From: Chitinophagales bacterium
GTDB lineage: Bacteria > Bacteroidota > Bacteroidia > Chitinophagales > Chitinophagaceae
Direction of reading: 5' to 3'
Assembly: GCA_017303855.1 (NCBI GenBank)
Contig: JAFLBL010000009.1
Coordinates: 1-64,000 of the forward strand
Length of the DNA stretch: 64,000 nt
The translations under genes and the position numbers were made by a program. Below the pieces are notes generated by a model, which had not been told where the DNA came from, did no database searches, and saw only the letters and a program-made list of their open reading frames with translations. Below, one piece after another: positions 43,146 to 51,499 of the stretch (position 1 is the first letter of the stretch; every line of letters begins with the position of its first letter).

Positions 43146-44981
43146 ATGTGTGGCATTGTCGGATATACCGGACCCCGGGAAGCGTACCCTATTGTAATAA
43201 AAGGCCTGAAACGACTGGAATACCGCGGATATGACAGTACCGGAGTGGCACTCCATAACGGGAAATTAAATGTATATAAGAAAAAGGGGAAAGTGGCTGA
43301 GCTTGAAGACAGTATAGTCGGCACCAACCTCCATTCTCATATCGGTATCGGCCATACCCGTTGGGCCACCCACGGTGAACCCAGTGACCGCAATGCACAT
43401 CCGCACCAGTCAGCCAGCGGACAGTTGGCCATGATACACAACGGAATTATTGAGAATTATAACCAGCTCAAACAGGAGCTGATCAATAAAGGCTATTCAT
43501 TCAGGAGTGATACCGACACGGAAGTCCTTTTAAACTTCATAGAAGAAATCAAGAAAAACAACGAGTGTTCTCTGGAAGAAGCCGTACGTGTCGCTTTGAA
43601 GCGGGTAACCGGCGCCTATGTAATCCTGCTGATGGATGAAAGCGATCCGGAAACCATTATAGCCGCACGTAAAGGCAGTCCGTTGGTTATCGGCGTTGGT
43701 AAAGGGGAACACTTTCTTGGTTCCGATGCCTCTCCCATGCTGGAATACACCAAAGAAGTGGTATATGTTAATGACTATGAGCTTGCCATTGTCCGTCCGG
43801 ATGAACTGATTCTGAAAAATCTCGGCAATGAAAAAATAACGCCCTATGTACAGAAGCTGGACATAGAACTGGCGGCCATTGAAAAAGGAGGCTATGAACA
43901 TTTCATGCTGAAAGAAATCTATGAACAGCCGCAAACCGTGTATGATTGCCTGCGGGGCAGACTGGATGCGGCAGCAGGGACGATTACCATGAGTGGAATT
44001 CAGCAATACGCTGAACAGATAATAAATGCCAACCGCATTGTAATGGTTGCCTGTGGCACCAGCTGGCATGCCGGGCTGGTAGCAGAATATATTTTCGAAG
44101 AACTCTGCCGGATTAATGTGGAAGTTGAATATGCGTCTGAATTCCGGTATCGTAATCCGGTCATCAATAAAGGCGACGTAATCATCGCCATTTCGCAAAG
44201 TGGTGAAACAGCCGATACCCTGGTTGCCATTGAAAATGCCAAAAACAACGGGGCCATTATCCTGGGTGTGGTAAATGTGGTTGGCTCCTCTATTGCCCGA
44301 ATGAGCCATGCAGGCGCTTATACACACGCCGGACCGGAAATCGGCGTAGCTTCCACCAAGGCCTTTACCGCACAGCTCGCCGTACTGACCATGATTGCGT
44401 TGAAAATCGGTTATATTAAAGGAACCATACCGCAGGATCGCTATTTGCGGTTACTTAAAGAACTGGAAGAAGTGCCGGAAAAAGTAGCCTGGACACTCAA
44501 ACATGCGGACAATATCAAAGCCCTGGCGGAAAAGTATAAAGAGGCAAGGGACTTCCTGTATCTCGGTCGTGGTTATAACTTCCCGGTGGCCCTGGAAGGA
44601 GCGCTGAAACTCAAAGAAATTTCTTACATACATGCGGAAGGATATCCCGCAGCAGAAATGAAACATGGACCTATTGCGCTGGTGGATGAAAACCTGCCCG
44701 TGGTTTTTGTGGCCACCAGGGATTCCTACCATGAAAAAGTAGTCAGCAACATGCAGGAAATAAAGGCCCGCAAAGGCAAGGTGATTTCGGTTATCAGTGA
44801 AGGGGATGAAACTTCGGCCGCGCTTTCTGAAGATGTAATGGTAGTACCTGAAGCCGATGAAATACTGGCCCCCATGCTGAGTGTGATTCCCCTGCAACTG
44901 CTGGCCTACTACATCGGCCTGGCCCGGGGTTGTGATGTGGACAAACCACGTAACCTGGCCAAATCAGTTACAGTTGAGTAA
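43146..44981 (+). CDS. glmS: Glutamine--fructose-6-phosphate aminotransferase (isomerising)
   Basis: Makes glucosamine-6-phosphate from fructose-6-phosphate and glutamine, the entry to amino sugar and peptidoglycan synthesis. 611 residues, normal for the family. The N-terminal glutaminase begins MCGIVGYTG with Cys2 as nucleophile and has HTRWATHGEPS. Two SIS domains follow (CGTSWHAG, ISQSGETADTL, LGRGYNFPVALEGALKLKE). It ends with DKPRNLAKSVTVE. Confidence 0.97.
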   Translation: MCGIVGYTGPREAYPIVIKGLKRLEYRGYDSTGVALHNGKLNVYKKKGKVAELEDSIVGTNLHSHIGIGHTRWATHGEPSDRNAHPHQSASGQLAMIHNGIIENYNQLKQELINKGYSFRSDTDTEVLLNFIEEIKKNNECSLEEAVRVALKRVTGAYVILLMDESDPETIIAARKGSPLVIGVGKGEHFLGSDASPMLEYTKEVVYVNDYELAIVRPDELILKNLGNEKITPYVQKLDIELAAIEKGGYEHFMLKEIYEQPQTVYDCLRGRLDAAAGTITMSGIQQYAEQIINANRIVMVACGTSWHAGLVAEYIFEELCRINVEVEYASEFRYRNPVINKGDVIIAISQSGETADTLVAIENAKNNGAIILGVVNVVGSSIARMSHAGAYTHAGPEIGVASTKAFTAQLAVLTMIALKIGYIKGTIPQDRYLRLLKELEEVPEKVAWTLKHADNIKALAEKYKEARDFLYLGRGYNFPVALEGALKLKEISYIHAEGYPAAEMKHGPIALVDENLPVVFVATRDSYHEKVVSNMQEIKARKGKVISVISEGDETSAALSEDVMVVPEADEILAPMLSVIPLQLLAYYIGLARGCDVDKPRNLAKSVTVE

Positions 44982-45000
44982 GTAAAATCCTGCTGCCTGT

Positions 45001-47208
45001 ATGAACATCATAACCAAAAAAGCAATATCTGACCTCGGTTACGGTTTTATTGCCAAAGCATATATACCCAAAGGAAAGAATGAATATTATCTGCGCAATG
45101 TCCAGAACAGAAGCGGTATCCGGTACCGCAAATTGACGCCGGTTGAAATCAACCTGCTTGAAAAAAACGACAACAGCTCCGACAACTGGAACAAAGTACT
45201 GGTGTCGGACGCATTTGACCCTACATTGGTAAAACGATGCTCTTTTTTCGGACTGGTGCGTATTGGCAAGCTGGAGCCCTATTTCCACGAGTTCAACAAC
45301 CTGCATATGCCGGTAGGTTTGTATAACAGCACCATAATCAGTTGCGATATCGGGGACAACGCGGTAATAGATAATGTAAGTTTTATGAGCCATTACATTA
45401 TTGGTAATGATGTGATGCTCGTGAATATAAATGAACTGGCCACAACTGATCACTCCAAGTTCGGCAACGGCGTGCTGAAAGAAGGTGAAAGCGAATCCGT
45501 GCGGATCTGGATGGAAATCTGCAACGAAAACGGAGGCCGCAGTATACTCCCCTTTAATGAAATGCAGGCGGGTGATGCATGGCTCTGGTCCAAATACCGG
45601 GACGATGAAAAATTATTGCAAAAATTCCGGGAATTTACCGATAAAAAATTTGATACCCGGCGGGGTTACTACGGAAAAATCGGCGACCGTACGGTTATTA
45701 AGAATTGTAAAATTATCAAGGATACATGGATTGGTTCCGATGCATATCTGAAAGGAGCCAATAAAATAAAAAACCTGACCATTAATTCTTCACCGGACTC
45801 CAAATCGCAGATCGGCGAAGGTTGTGAACTGGTAAACGGGATTGTGGGTTACGGTTGCCGGATTTTCTATGGCGTAAAAGCCGTACGGTTTATGATGGGC
45901 AGTAATTCTCAGTTGAAATACGGGGCAAGGCTGATCAACTCATACCTTGGTGACAACTCCACTATCTCCTGTTGTGAAGTTTTAAATTCACTGCTTTTCC
46001 CGGCACATGAGCAACACCATAATAATTCCTTTTTGTGCGCGGCCACTGTACTGGGACAAAGTAATATGGCGGCAGGAGCCACTATTGGTTCGAACCATAA
46101 TTCAAGAGGTGCCGATGGTGAAATCATTGCCGGCCGCGGTTTCTGGCCCGGGTTATGTGTGAGCCTGAAGCACAATTCAAAATTTGCATCTTTCACTTTA
46201 ATCGCCAAAGGCGATTTCCCGGCCGAACTGAATATACCCATTCCGTTTTCCCTCGTTACCAATGAAACGGGCCGTGACAAACTGGTAATTATGCCTGGTT
46301 ATTGGTTCATGTACAATATGTATGCCCTGGCCCGTAATGAAGGCAAATATATCAGCCGGGATAAACGACTGGACAAGACTCAGGTGATAGAATATGATTT
46401 CCTGGCACCAGACAGTATTAATGAAATGTTTGACAGTCTTACGCTTTTCAGGTTATTTACCGGCAAAGCCTGGGCAAAGAAAAACGGGAAAACCCTTTCA
46501 GAAAAAGAGTTACTAAAAAAAGGGACCTGGTTGCTGGAACAGGATCCCGAAGAAGCAACCCGCCTGGAAATTCTTGCTGAAGGATTTGAAAACAGCAAAC
46601 GTCCGGTTGTTTTGATAAAAGTACCGGAAGCGTACCGGCTATTTAAAGAACTGATCAGGTATTATGGTACAACGCAGCTGATCCGGTTTATTGAAAATGC
46701 CCGTATTACCGATTGGAAAAAATTACAAAACCTTTTACCATCCTCTCCGGTAAGAACCGGCTGGAAAAATATCGGCGGACAACTGATTCCTGAACCGGCG
46801 ATACAATCGCTCATTCGTTCAATCCGTAACGGGAAAATCAATAACTGGGATGAAGTGCATGCTTTTTATCAAAAAGAGAGCAGTGCCTATGCAGATAAAA
46901 AACGGCAACAGTCATTGGCCGCCCTGCTGGAAGTGGAGCAAATTTCGCCGTCCCGTTTCTCCCGCAAAATCCTGCTACAATTACTGGAAAAAAGTATACA
47001 GACCAAAGAGTGGATCACCGCGGGCATTTATGAATCACGGGCAAAGGATTACCGGAATCCTTTCCGGAAAATGGTGTACGATACGGAAGCAGAAATGGAA
47101 AAAGTAATCGGCAAACTGAAAGACAACAGCTTTATCCTGCAACAGCAGGAGGAACTGAAGTCGTTCCGTCAGCAGGTCACGCAGCTGATCGCGCAATTTA
47201 ATAAATAG
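45001..47208 (+). CDS. DUF4954 family protein (left-handed beta-helix)
   Basis: A 735-residue cytoplasmic protein of the DUF4954 family. Residues about 110-420 hold hexapeptide-like repeats of a left-handed beta-helix, as in acyl- and nucleotidyl-transferases (STIISCDIGDNAVIDNV, TVIKNCKIIKDTWIGSDAYLKG, GATIGSNHNSRGADGE). The C-terminal third is helical. No signal peptide. It starts 19 nt after glmS on the same strand, so a link to sugar or UDP-sugar metabolism is plausible but unproven. Its stop is 5 nt from the convergent der stop. Confidence 0.85.
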   Translation: MNIITKKAISDLGYGFIAKAYIPKGKNEYYLRNVQNRSGIRYRKLTPVEINLLEKNDNSSDNWNKVLVSDAFDPTLVKRCSFFGLVRIGKLEPYFHEFNNLHMPVGLYNSTIISCDIGDNAVIDNVSFMSHYIIGNDVMLVNINELATTDHSKFGNGVLKEGESESVRIWMEICNENGGRSILPFNEMQAGDAWLWSKYRDDEKLLQKFREFTDKKFDTRRGYYGKIGDRTVIKNCKIIKDTWIGSDAYLKGANKIKNLTINSSPDSKSQIGEGCELVNGIVGYGCRIFYGVKAVRFMMGSNSQLKYGARLINSYLGDNSTISCCEVLNSLLFPAHEQHHNNSFLCAATVLGQSNMAAGATIGSNHNSRGADGEIIAGRGFWPGLCVSLKHNSKFASFTLIAKGDFPAELNIPIPFSLVTNETGRDKLVIMPGYWFMYNMYALARNEGKYISRDKRLDKTQVIEYDFLAPDSINEMFDSLTLFRLFTGKAWAKKNGKTLSEKELLKKGTWLLEQDPEEATRLEILAEGFENSKRPVVLIKVPEAYRLFKELIRYYGTTQLIRFIENARITDWKKLQNLLPSSPVRTGWKNIGGQLIPEPAIQSLIRSIRNGKINNWDEVHAFYQKESSAYADKKRQQSLAALLEVEQISPSRFSRKILLQLLEKSIQTKEWITAGIYESRAKDYRNPFRKMVYDTEAEMEKVIGKLKDNSFILQQQEELKSFRQQVTQLIAQFNK

Positions 47209-47213
47209 CCCGT

Positions 47214-48527
47214 TTATTTTTTACGGAAGAATATTCTGACAGGCACACCGGTCAATTGAAAGTTCTCGCGTAATTTATTTTCTAGGTAATTTTTATACGG
47301 CTGTTTAATATCATCCGGAAAATTACAGAAGAAGGCAAAGGAAGGTACCACCGTGGGTAGTTGGGTGATGAACTTGATTTTTATCGGATTACCTCTCACT
47401 ACCGGCGGATGATAAGCCTGTATGGCTTTCAGCATAATATCATTGAGCGCGGATGTCGGTATTTTACGCTGCCTGTTCTCGTATACCTCAAGTCCCACTT
47501 CAATAGCTTTGAATATCCTGGTTTTTTCAGTAGCAGATATAAAGAGAATGGGCACATCACTGAAAGGAGCAAACCGCTTCCTGAGTTCCGCTTCATAATC
47601 CCGGGCCGTATTCGTTTCCTTTTTAACCAGGTCCCATTTATTCACCAGCACCACAATGCCTTTCCCTTTCTTCGCTGCCAGGCTGAAAATATTCAGGTCC
47701 TGTGCCGCGATACCTTTCTCCGCATCCAGCATCAGCAGACAAACATCGGCTTCGTCCAGCGCTTTAATGGCCCGGATCACTGAATAAAATTCAAGGTCTT
47801 CATGTACTTTGGCCTTTCTACGGATACCGGCCGTATCAATCAACACAAATTCCTTCTGAAATAAATTATAGTGTGTATGAATTGTATCACGGGTAGTGCC
47901 GGCTATATCACTGACAATCGTACGCTCAGATCCCACCAGCGCATTCAGCAGGGAAGACTTACCGGTGTTGGGCTGCCCGATAATGGCAAATTTGGGTAAC
48001 GCCGCCATTTCTTTTGCTTCTTCTGAAGCATCTTCCTCTATAAGCTCAGTAACGGCATCCAGCAATTCTCCGGTACCACTTCCACTGGCGGCGGCGATAA
48101 AAAATATCTGCTCAAAACCAAGACTGTAAAACTCGGAAGCTTCCAGCAGACGTTCATTGGTATCTACTTTGTTTACCGTCAGAAACACCGGCTTCGTACT
48201 TCTGCGCAACAGGTTGGCCATGGCATCATCCAGGTTGGTCATGCCGGTAGCGGCATCTACCATAAACACAATTACATTCGCTTCCTCCAGTGCTACCAGT
48301 ACCTGTTTGGCAATCTCCCGTTCAAATACATCTTCACTTCCCTGAACAAATCCCCCGGTATCAATGACATTAAACGTTTTCCCGTTCCAGTCGGCCACGC
48401 CGTACTGACGATCACGGGTCACTCCACTGATATCGTCCACAATGGCTTTCCGCTGTTCCAGTAAACGGTTGAACAGGGTGCTTTTTCCCACATTCGGGCG
48501 ACCAACGATTGCTACAGTAAATGACAT
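47214..48527 (-). CDS. der: Ribosome biogenesis GTPase Der (EngA)
   Basis: A double GTPase for 50S subunit assembly, 437 residues. The first G domain has GRPNVGKSTLFNRL and DTGGF. The second has GQPNTGKSSLLNAL, DTAGIRRK and NKWD. A C-terminal KH-like domain ends at FFRKK. Both P-loops are intact. It lies downstream of era on the same strand, with a 7-nt repeat array filling most of the 99-nt gap. Confidence 0.97.
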   Translation of the reverse strand: MSFTVAIVGRPNVGKSTLFNRLLEQRKAIVDDISGVTRDRQYGVADWNGKTFNVIDTGGFVQGSEDVFEREIAKQVLVALEEANVIVFMVDAATGMTNLDDAMANLLRRSTKPVFLTVNKVDTNERLLEASEFYSLGFEQIFFIAAASGSGTGELLDAVTELIEEDASEEAKEMAALPKFAIIGQPNTGKSSLLNALVGSERTIVSDIAGTTRDTIHTHYNLFQKEFVLIDTAGIRRKAKVHEDLEFYSVIRAIKALDEADVCLLMLDAEKGIAAQDLNIFSLAAKKGKGIVVLVNKWDLVKKETNTARDYEAELRKRFAPFSDVPILFISATEKTRIFKAIEVGLEVYENRQRKIPTSALNDIMLKAIQAYHPPVVRGNPIKIKFITQLPTVVPSFAFFCNFPDDIKQPYKNYLENKLRENFQLTGVPVRIFFRKK

Positions 48528-48555
48528 AAACGCTTAATTAAATTTGAACAAACAA

Positions 48556-48618
48556 TAAATACAAAGTACGAAATACAAAGTACGAAGTACGAAGTATGAA
48601 GTACGGGGTACGAGGTAC
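48556..48618. repeat. Heptamer array in the era-der gap
   Basis: Nine contiguous 7-nt units, reading GTACTTC-like on the minus strand (variants GTACCTC, GTACCCC, ATACTTC, GTACTTT, GTATTTC, GTATTTA). The first unit is 8 nt past the era stop. The array occupies two thirds of the gap between era and der. Confidence 0.8.
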
Positions 48619-48626
48619 TAACTTTT

Positions 48627-49493
48627 TTAATAACCGTATTCTTTCAGCTGAAGATCGTTCTCCCGCCATTTCGGTTTTACTTTAATAAATAGTTCCAGGA
48701 AAACTTTCTGCTGCAGGAACGCTTCAATATCCTTTCTGGCAGCTGATCCGATTTTTTTAATCATGCTTCCCCCCTCTCCGATCAGGATTACTTTCTGCGT
48801 TTCCCGATGTACAATAATATCAGCCACAATTTTTACGAGCGTTGTTTTTTCTTTAAACTCACGCACCAATACAGCAGTATGATAAGGAATCTCATCCTGC
48901 GACAGATCATATATCTTTTCGCGGATCAGTTCACTCACAAAAAATTTTGTCGGCAGATCGCTGATATCATCTCCTGCATAATAGGGCTCCCCTTCCGGCA
49001 AAAAAGCAAGTATGGGGCGCAAAAAATTTTTGATATTAATGCCGCTGCTGGCAGAGATCGTCAATGTGCTTTTACAATACAGTTGTTTTTCAAAATAGGC
49101 AACGGCCTCTTTGATTTTATCCTGTGGTGCACGGTCAATTTTGTTGATGACCAGTATCGCAGGTACTTTCAGCTTCAGCGAACTGAAAATAGTATTGCAC
49201 TCTTCCCAGTTTTCATTTACATCCACAATCAGCAATGCCACATCCGCGTCTTCCAGGGCCCCTTTAACGGCCATCATCATTTTCTCATGAAGTTTATAAC
49301 GGGGTTCAATAATACCCGGAGTATCGGAAATGATGACCTGGTAATCTTTATCCGTAAGAATGGCCTTGATCCGGTGACGGGTGGTCTGTACTTTGGATGA
49401 TACAATAGCCAGCTTCTCCCCCATCAGGGCGTTCAGCAGTGTGCTTTTACCGGCATTGGGCCGGCCAAAAATATTGACGAATCCTGTTTTCAT
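48627..49493 (-). CDS. era: GTPase Era
   Basis: A 16S rRNA-binding GTPase for 30S maturation, 288 residues from the ATG at 49493 (MKTGFVNIFGRPNAGKSTLL). G motifs are GRPNAGKS, DTPGI and NKID. The C-terminal KH domain shows LIGEGGSMIKKIGSAARKDIE. A longer frame adds 11 non-family residues. The initiator tRNA gene lies upstream on the same strand. Confidence 0.97.
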   Translation of the reverse strand: MKTGFVNIFGRPNAGKSTLLNALMGEKLAIVSSKVQTTRHRIKAILTDKDYQVIISDTPGIIEPRYKLHEKMMMAVKGALEDADVALLIVDVNENWEECNTIFSSLKLKVPAILVINKIDRAPQDKIKEAVAYFEKQLYCKSTLTISASSGINIKNFLRPILAFLPEGEPYYAGDDISDLPTKFFVSELIREKIYDLSQDEIPYHTAVLVREFKEKTTLVKIVADIIVHRETQKVILIGEGGSMIKKIGSAARKDIEAFLQQKVFLELFIKVKPKWRENDLQLKEYGY

Positions 49494-49617
49494 GATAAAC
49501 CTGAAGTTGCACGCATCAGGCAGCAAGTGGTGAGGAGGTAGTCAGTCCTTGCCAGTTGATGTGCAACTGTTTCGGAAAATTTAAAAAAAAACCACCCGAG
49601 GCGGATGGCTTTCCTTG

Positions 49618-49689
<72 letters not shown>

Positions 49690-49700
49690 ATGTTGGACGG

Positions 49701-49708
49701 CAAAGGTA
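49701..49708 (-). promoter_or_regulatory. -7 promoter element for the initiator tRNA
   Basis: TACCTTTG on the minus strand, a perfect TAnnTTTG, 11 nt before the tRNA 5' end. Confidence 0.7.
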
Positions 49709-49782
49709 AGGCTATTTAGGATACCCACCAAAGAAAATGCGCCCTAAATAATCAGGGCGCATTTCATGACTATACGGAAAAA

Positions 49783-50490
49783 CTATTTATCCCCTCTCCG
49801 TACACTGCCGGAGCCACTGCTTTTTGCCTGCCGCACAGTACAGGTTCCCTTGTATTTCACATCGCTGGCCCCACTGGCTTCCGCGGAAAGTTCTTTATTG
49901 ACGGTGATACGGATATCACTGGCGCCACTTGCTTTTGCTTCACAGGATTCGGTCACCAGGTCAAATCCTTTAAAATCACTGGCCCCGCTCGCTTCCACAA
50001 ATAATCTGGTGGCGGACCCGGTAATCGACATATCGCTGGCCCCGCTGAGGTCCACATGTAATTTGGCAACTTCCATTTTCCCCTTCAGATCACTGGCACC
50101 GGATTGCTGAACACGAAGTACATCGGCTTTAAGTACGCCATTTATAAACACATCACAGGCACCGGATATTGTAAGCTGATCCAGTTGTTTAAATGAAATA
50201 TAAGCCCTGAGTTTTTTATTTCCATTATTCCATTTCCAGGCATTACTGAGTCCGATATGCAGAATCCCGTCTTTTACTTCCACGGTTATCATATCACGGT
50301 CCTTGACGCTGGCTGCACTCACGGCCACAGCTTCTTCATTGCTCTGGCTCAGGTATACATTAAAAGCGCTGGAAACATTGATTCCATGGTAGCCACTGGC
50401 CTGACGAATGGCCGCATTCGGATCATTGATCTGTGCCTGCATGGAAAAACCAACCACGAGCAGGACTATTATAGCAAGTATCTTTTTCAT
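49783..50490 (-). CDS. GIN domain (DUF2807) exported protein, SGASD type
   Basis: A 235-residue exported protein with signal peptide about 1-19 (VVGFSMQAQ). The body is a GIN/DUF2807 beta-helix. A five-fold repeated motif SGASD plus a hydrophobic residue occurs at regular spacing (SGASDLKG, SGASDMSI, SGASDFKG, SGASDIRI, SGASDVKY). Function unknown; such proteins are usually placed at the cell envelope. It lies 22 nt after its paralogue at 50513, so they form a two-gene operon. Confidence 0.85.
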   Translation of the reverse strand: MKKILAIIVLLVVGFSMQAQINDPNAAIRQASGYHGINVSSAFNVYLSQSNEEAVAVSAASVKDRDMITVEVKDGILHIGLSNAWKWNNGNKKLRAYISFKQLDQLTISGACDVFINGVLKADVLRVQQSGASDLKGKMEVAKLHVDLSGASDMSITGSATRLFVEASGASDFKGFDLVTESCEAKASGASDIRITVNKELSAEASGASDVKYKGTCTVRQAKSSGSGSVRRGDK

Positions 50491-50512
50491 ATCATTAAAA
50501 TTACTGGTTTAT

Positions 50513-51232
50513 TCAGATTCGCTTTACTGCGCCACCGGTACTTGTTTTTATTTCACGGATCGATGCATTGCCTTTATATTTTACAATACCGCCCGTATTG
50601 GCTTTTACCATCATTTCTTTTTCCGCAGCCACTGAAACATTCGCCCCGGTACTAACAGAAATATTGCAGGTCTGGGCAGTCAGCTCCTCCCCCTTGAATT
50701 TACTTCCGGTATCACCTTCCACTTCAAGCTTGTCAGTTTTACCTGTGAGGTTCACCTGGGAGCCCGTGCTTTGCTTCACCGTGAGCAATTTTGTTTCAAG
50801 CTCTCCATTCACCTGTGCCCCGGTATTTACCTTCATTTCCAGTTCAGCCATTTTAAACAAGCCCTGAATTTTCACCAGGGCACCGGTATTGGCATAGAGG
50901 CCATTCAACTGCCGGCAGGACACATACGCTTTGAGTTCTTTATTTTCTTTCTTTTTATTGATGGCTTTCAGTTTCGAATCATAATACAACTTCAACACAC
51001 CATTCTCCACTTTAGCTACAATATGATCACGGAATTCGGTAGTGGAAGCACTTATCGCTACTTCTTCCGTATTACCTGCAACGAGGTATAATTGTATACC
51101 GGTTGCTACATCAACTGCATGAAAAGAGCCCACTTCCACTTTCACGGCATTGGGATCATTGATGGTTTGCTGGGCATTCAGAATTGTTGCAAAACTGAGT
51201 ATGAACAGCAGGGAGAGACAACATTTTTTCAT
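50513..51232 (-). CDS. GIN domain (DUF2807) exported protein, TG type
   Basis: A 239-residue paralogue of the downstream gene, with a similar signal peptide (LSFATILNAQQ) and the same INDPNA start of the mature protein. At each position where the neighbour has SGASD it has a TG-containing motif (NTGALVKI, NTGAQVNG, STGSQVNL, DTGSKFKG, STGANVSV, NTGGIVKY). The whole repeat ladder has therefore switched consensus between paralogues. Function unknown. Confidence 0.85.
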   Translation of the reverse strand: MKKCCLSLLFILSFATILNAQQTINDPNAVKVEVGSFHAVDVATGIQLYLVAGNTEEVAISASTTEFRDHIVAKVENGVLKLYYDSKLKAINKKKENKELKAYVSCRQLNGLYANTGALVKIQGLFKMAELEMKVNTGAQVNGELETKLLTVKQSTGSQVNLTGKTDKLEVEGDTGSKFKGEELTAQTCNISVSTGANVSVAAEKEMMVKANTGGIVKYKGNASIREIKTSTGGAVKRI

Positions 51233-51353
51233 AAACGATGGTTTAGATGTAATACGAAAGCCGGCGTAGAAAAGTTACAGGCCCTGTATTCATTTTCTTC
51301 GTAATTTTGACCCGTTAAAGGCCTTTCAAACAGAAAGGCCTGATTTTCAGTGT

Positions 51354-51433
51354 TTCCCGGGGTGTTTCCGGCATAGGCCGGAATCTGAGATTATACCCGT
51401 AGAACCTGGTCAGGGTAATGCCTGCGAAGGGAA
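51354..51433 (+). promoter_or_regulatory. TPP riboswitch (THI element)
   Basis: Conserved TPP aptamer parts are in order: GGGGTG after the P1 5' strand, CTGAGA at 51385-51390, ACCC, GAACCTG at 51402-51408, and GGTAATGCCTGCG at 51414-51426. P1 pairs TTCCC (51354-51358) with GGGAA (51429-51433). The following TTTCCCT and T-rich tract (about 51464-51481) could form an alternative pairing with the P1 3' strand. It precedes the TonB receptor gene at 51500. Confidence 0.95.
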
Positions 51434-51499
51434 GGAGTTACAGTCGATCCTTTCTCCACAGCGTTTCCCTCTTATTTTTTAACGGTTAAATGTAAAAAA

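Noticed and set aside
49505..49568. Inverted repeat AGTTGCAC / GTGCAACT flanking 48 nt between era and the tRNA
   Set aside because: Eight bases with a long loop can occur by chance, and no promoter or operator role is visible.
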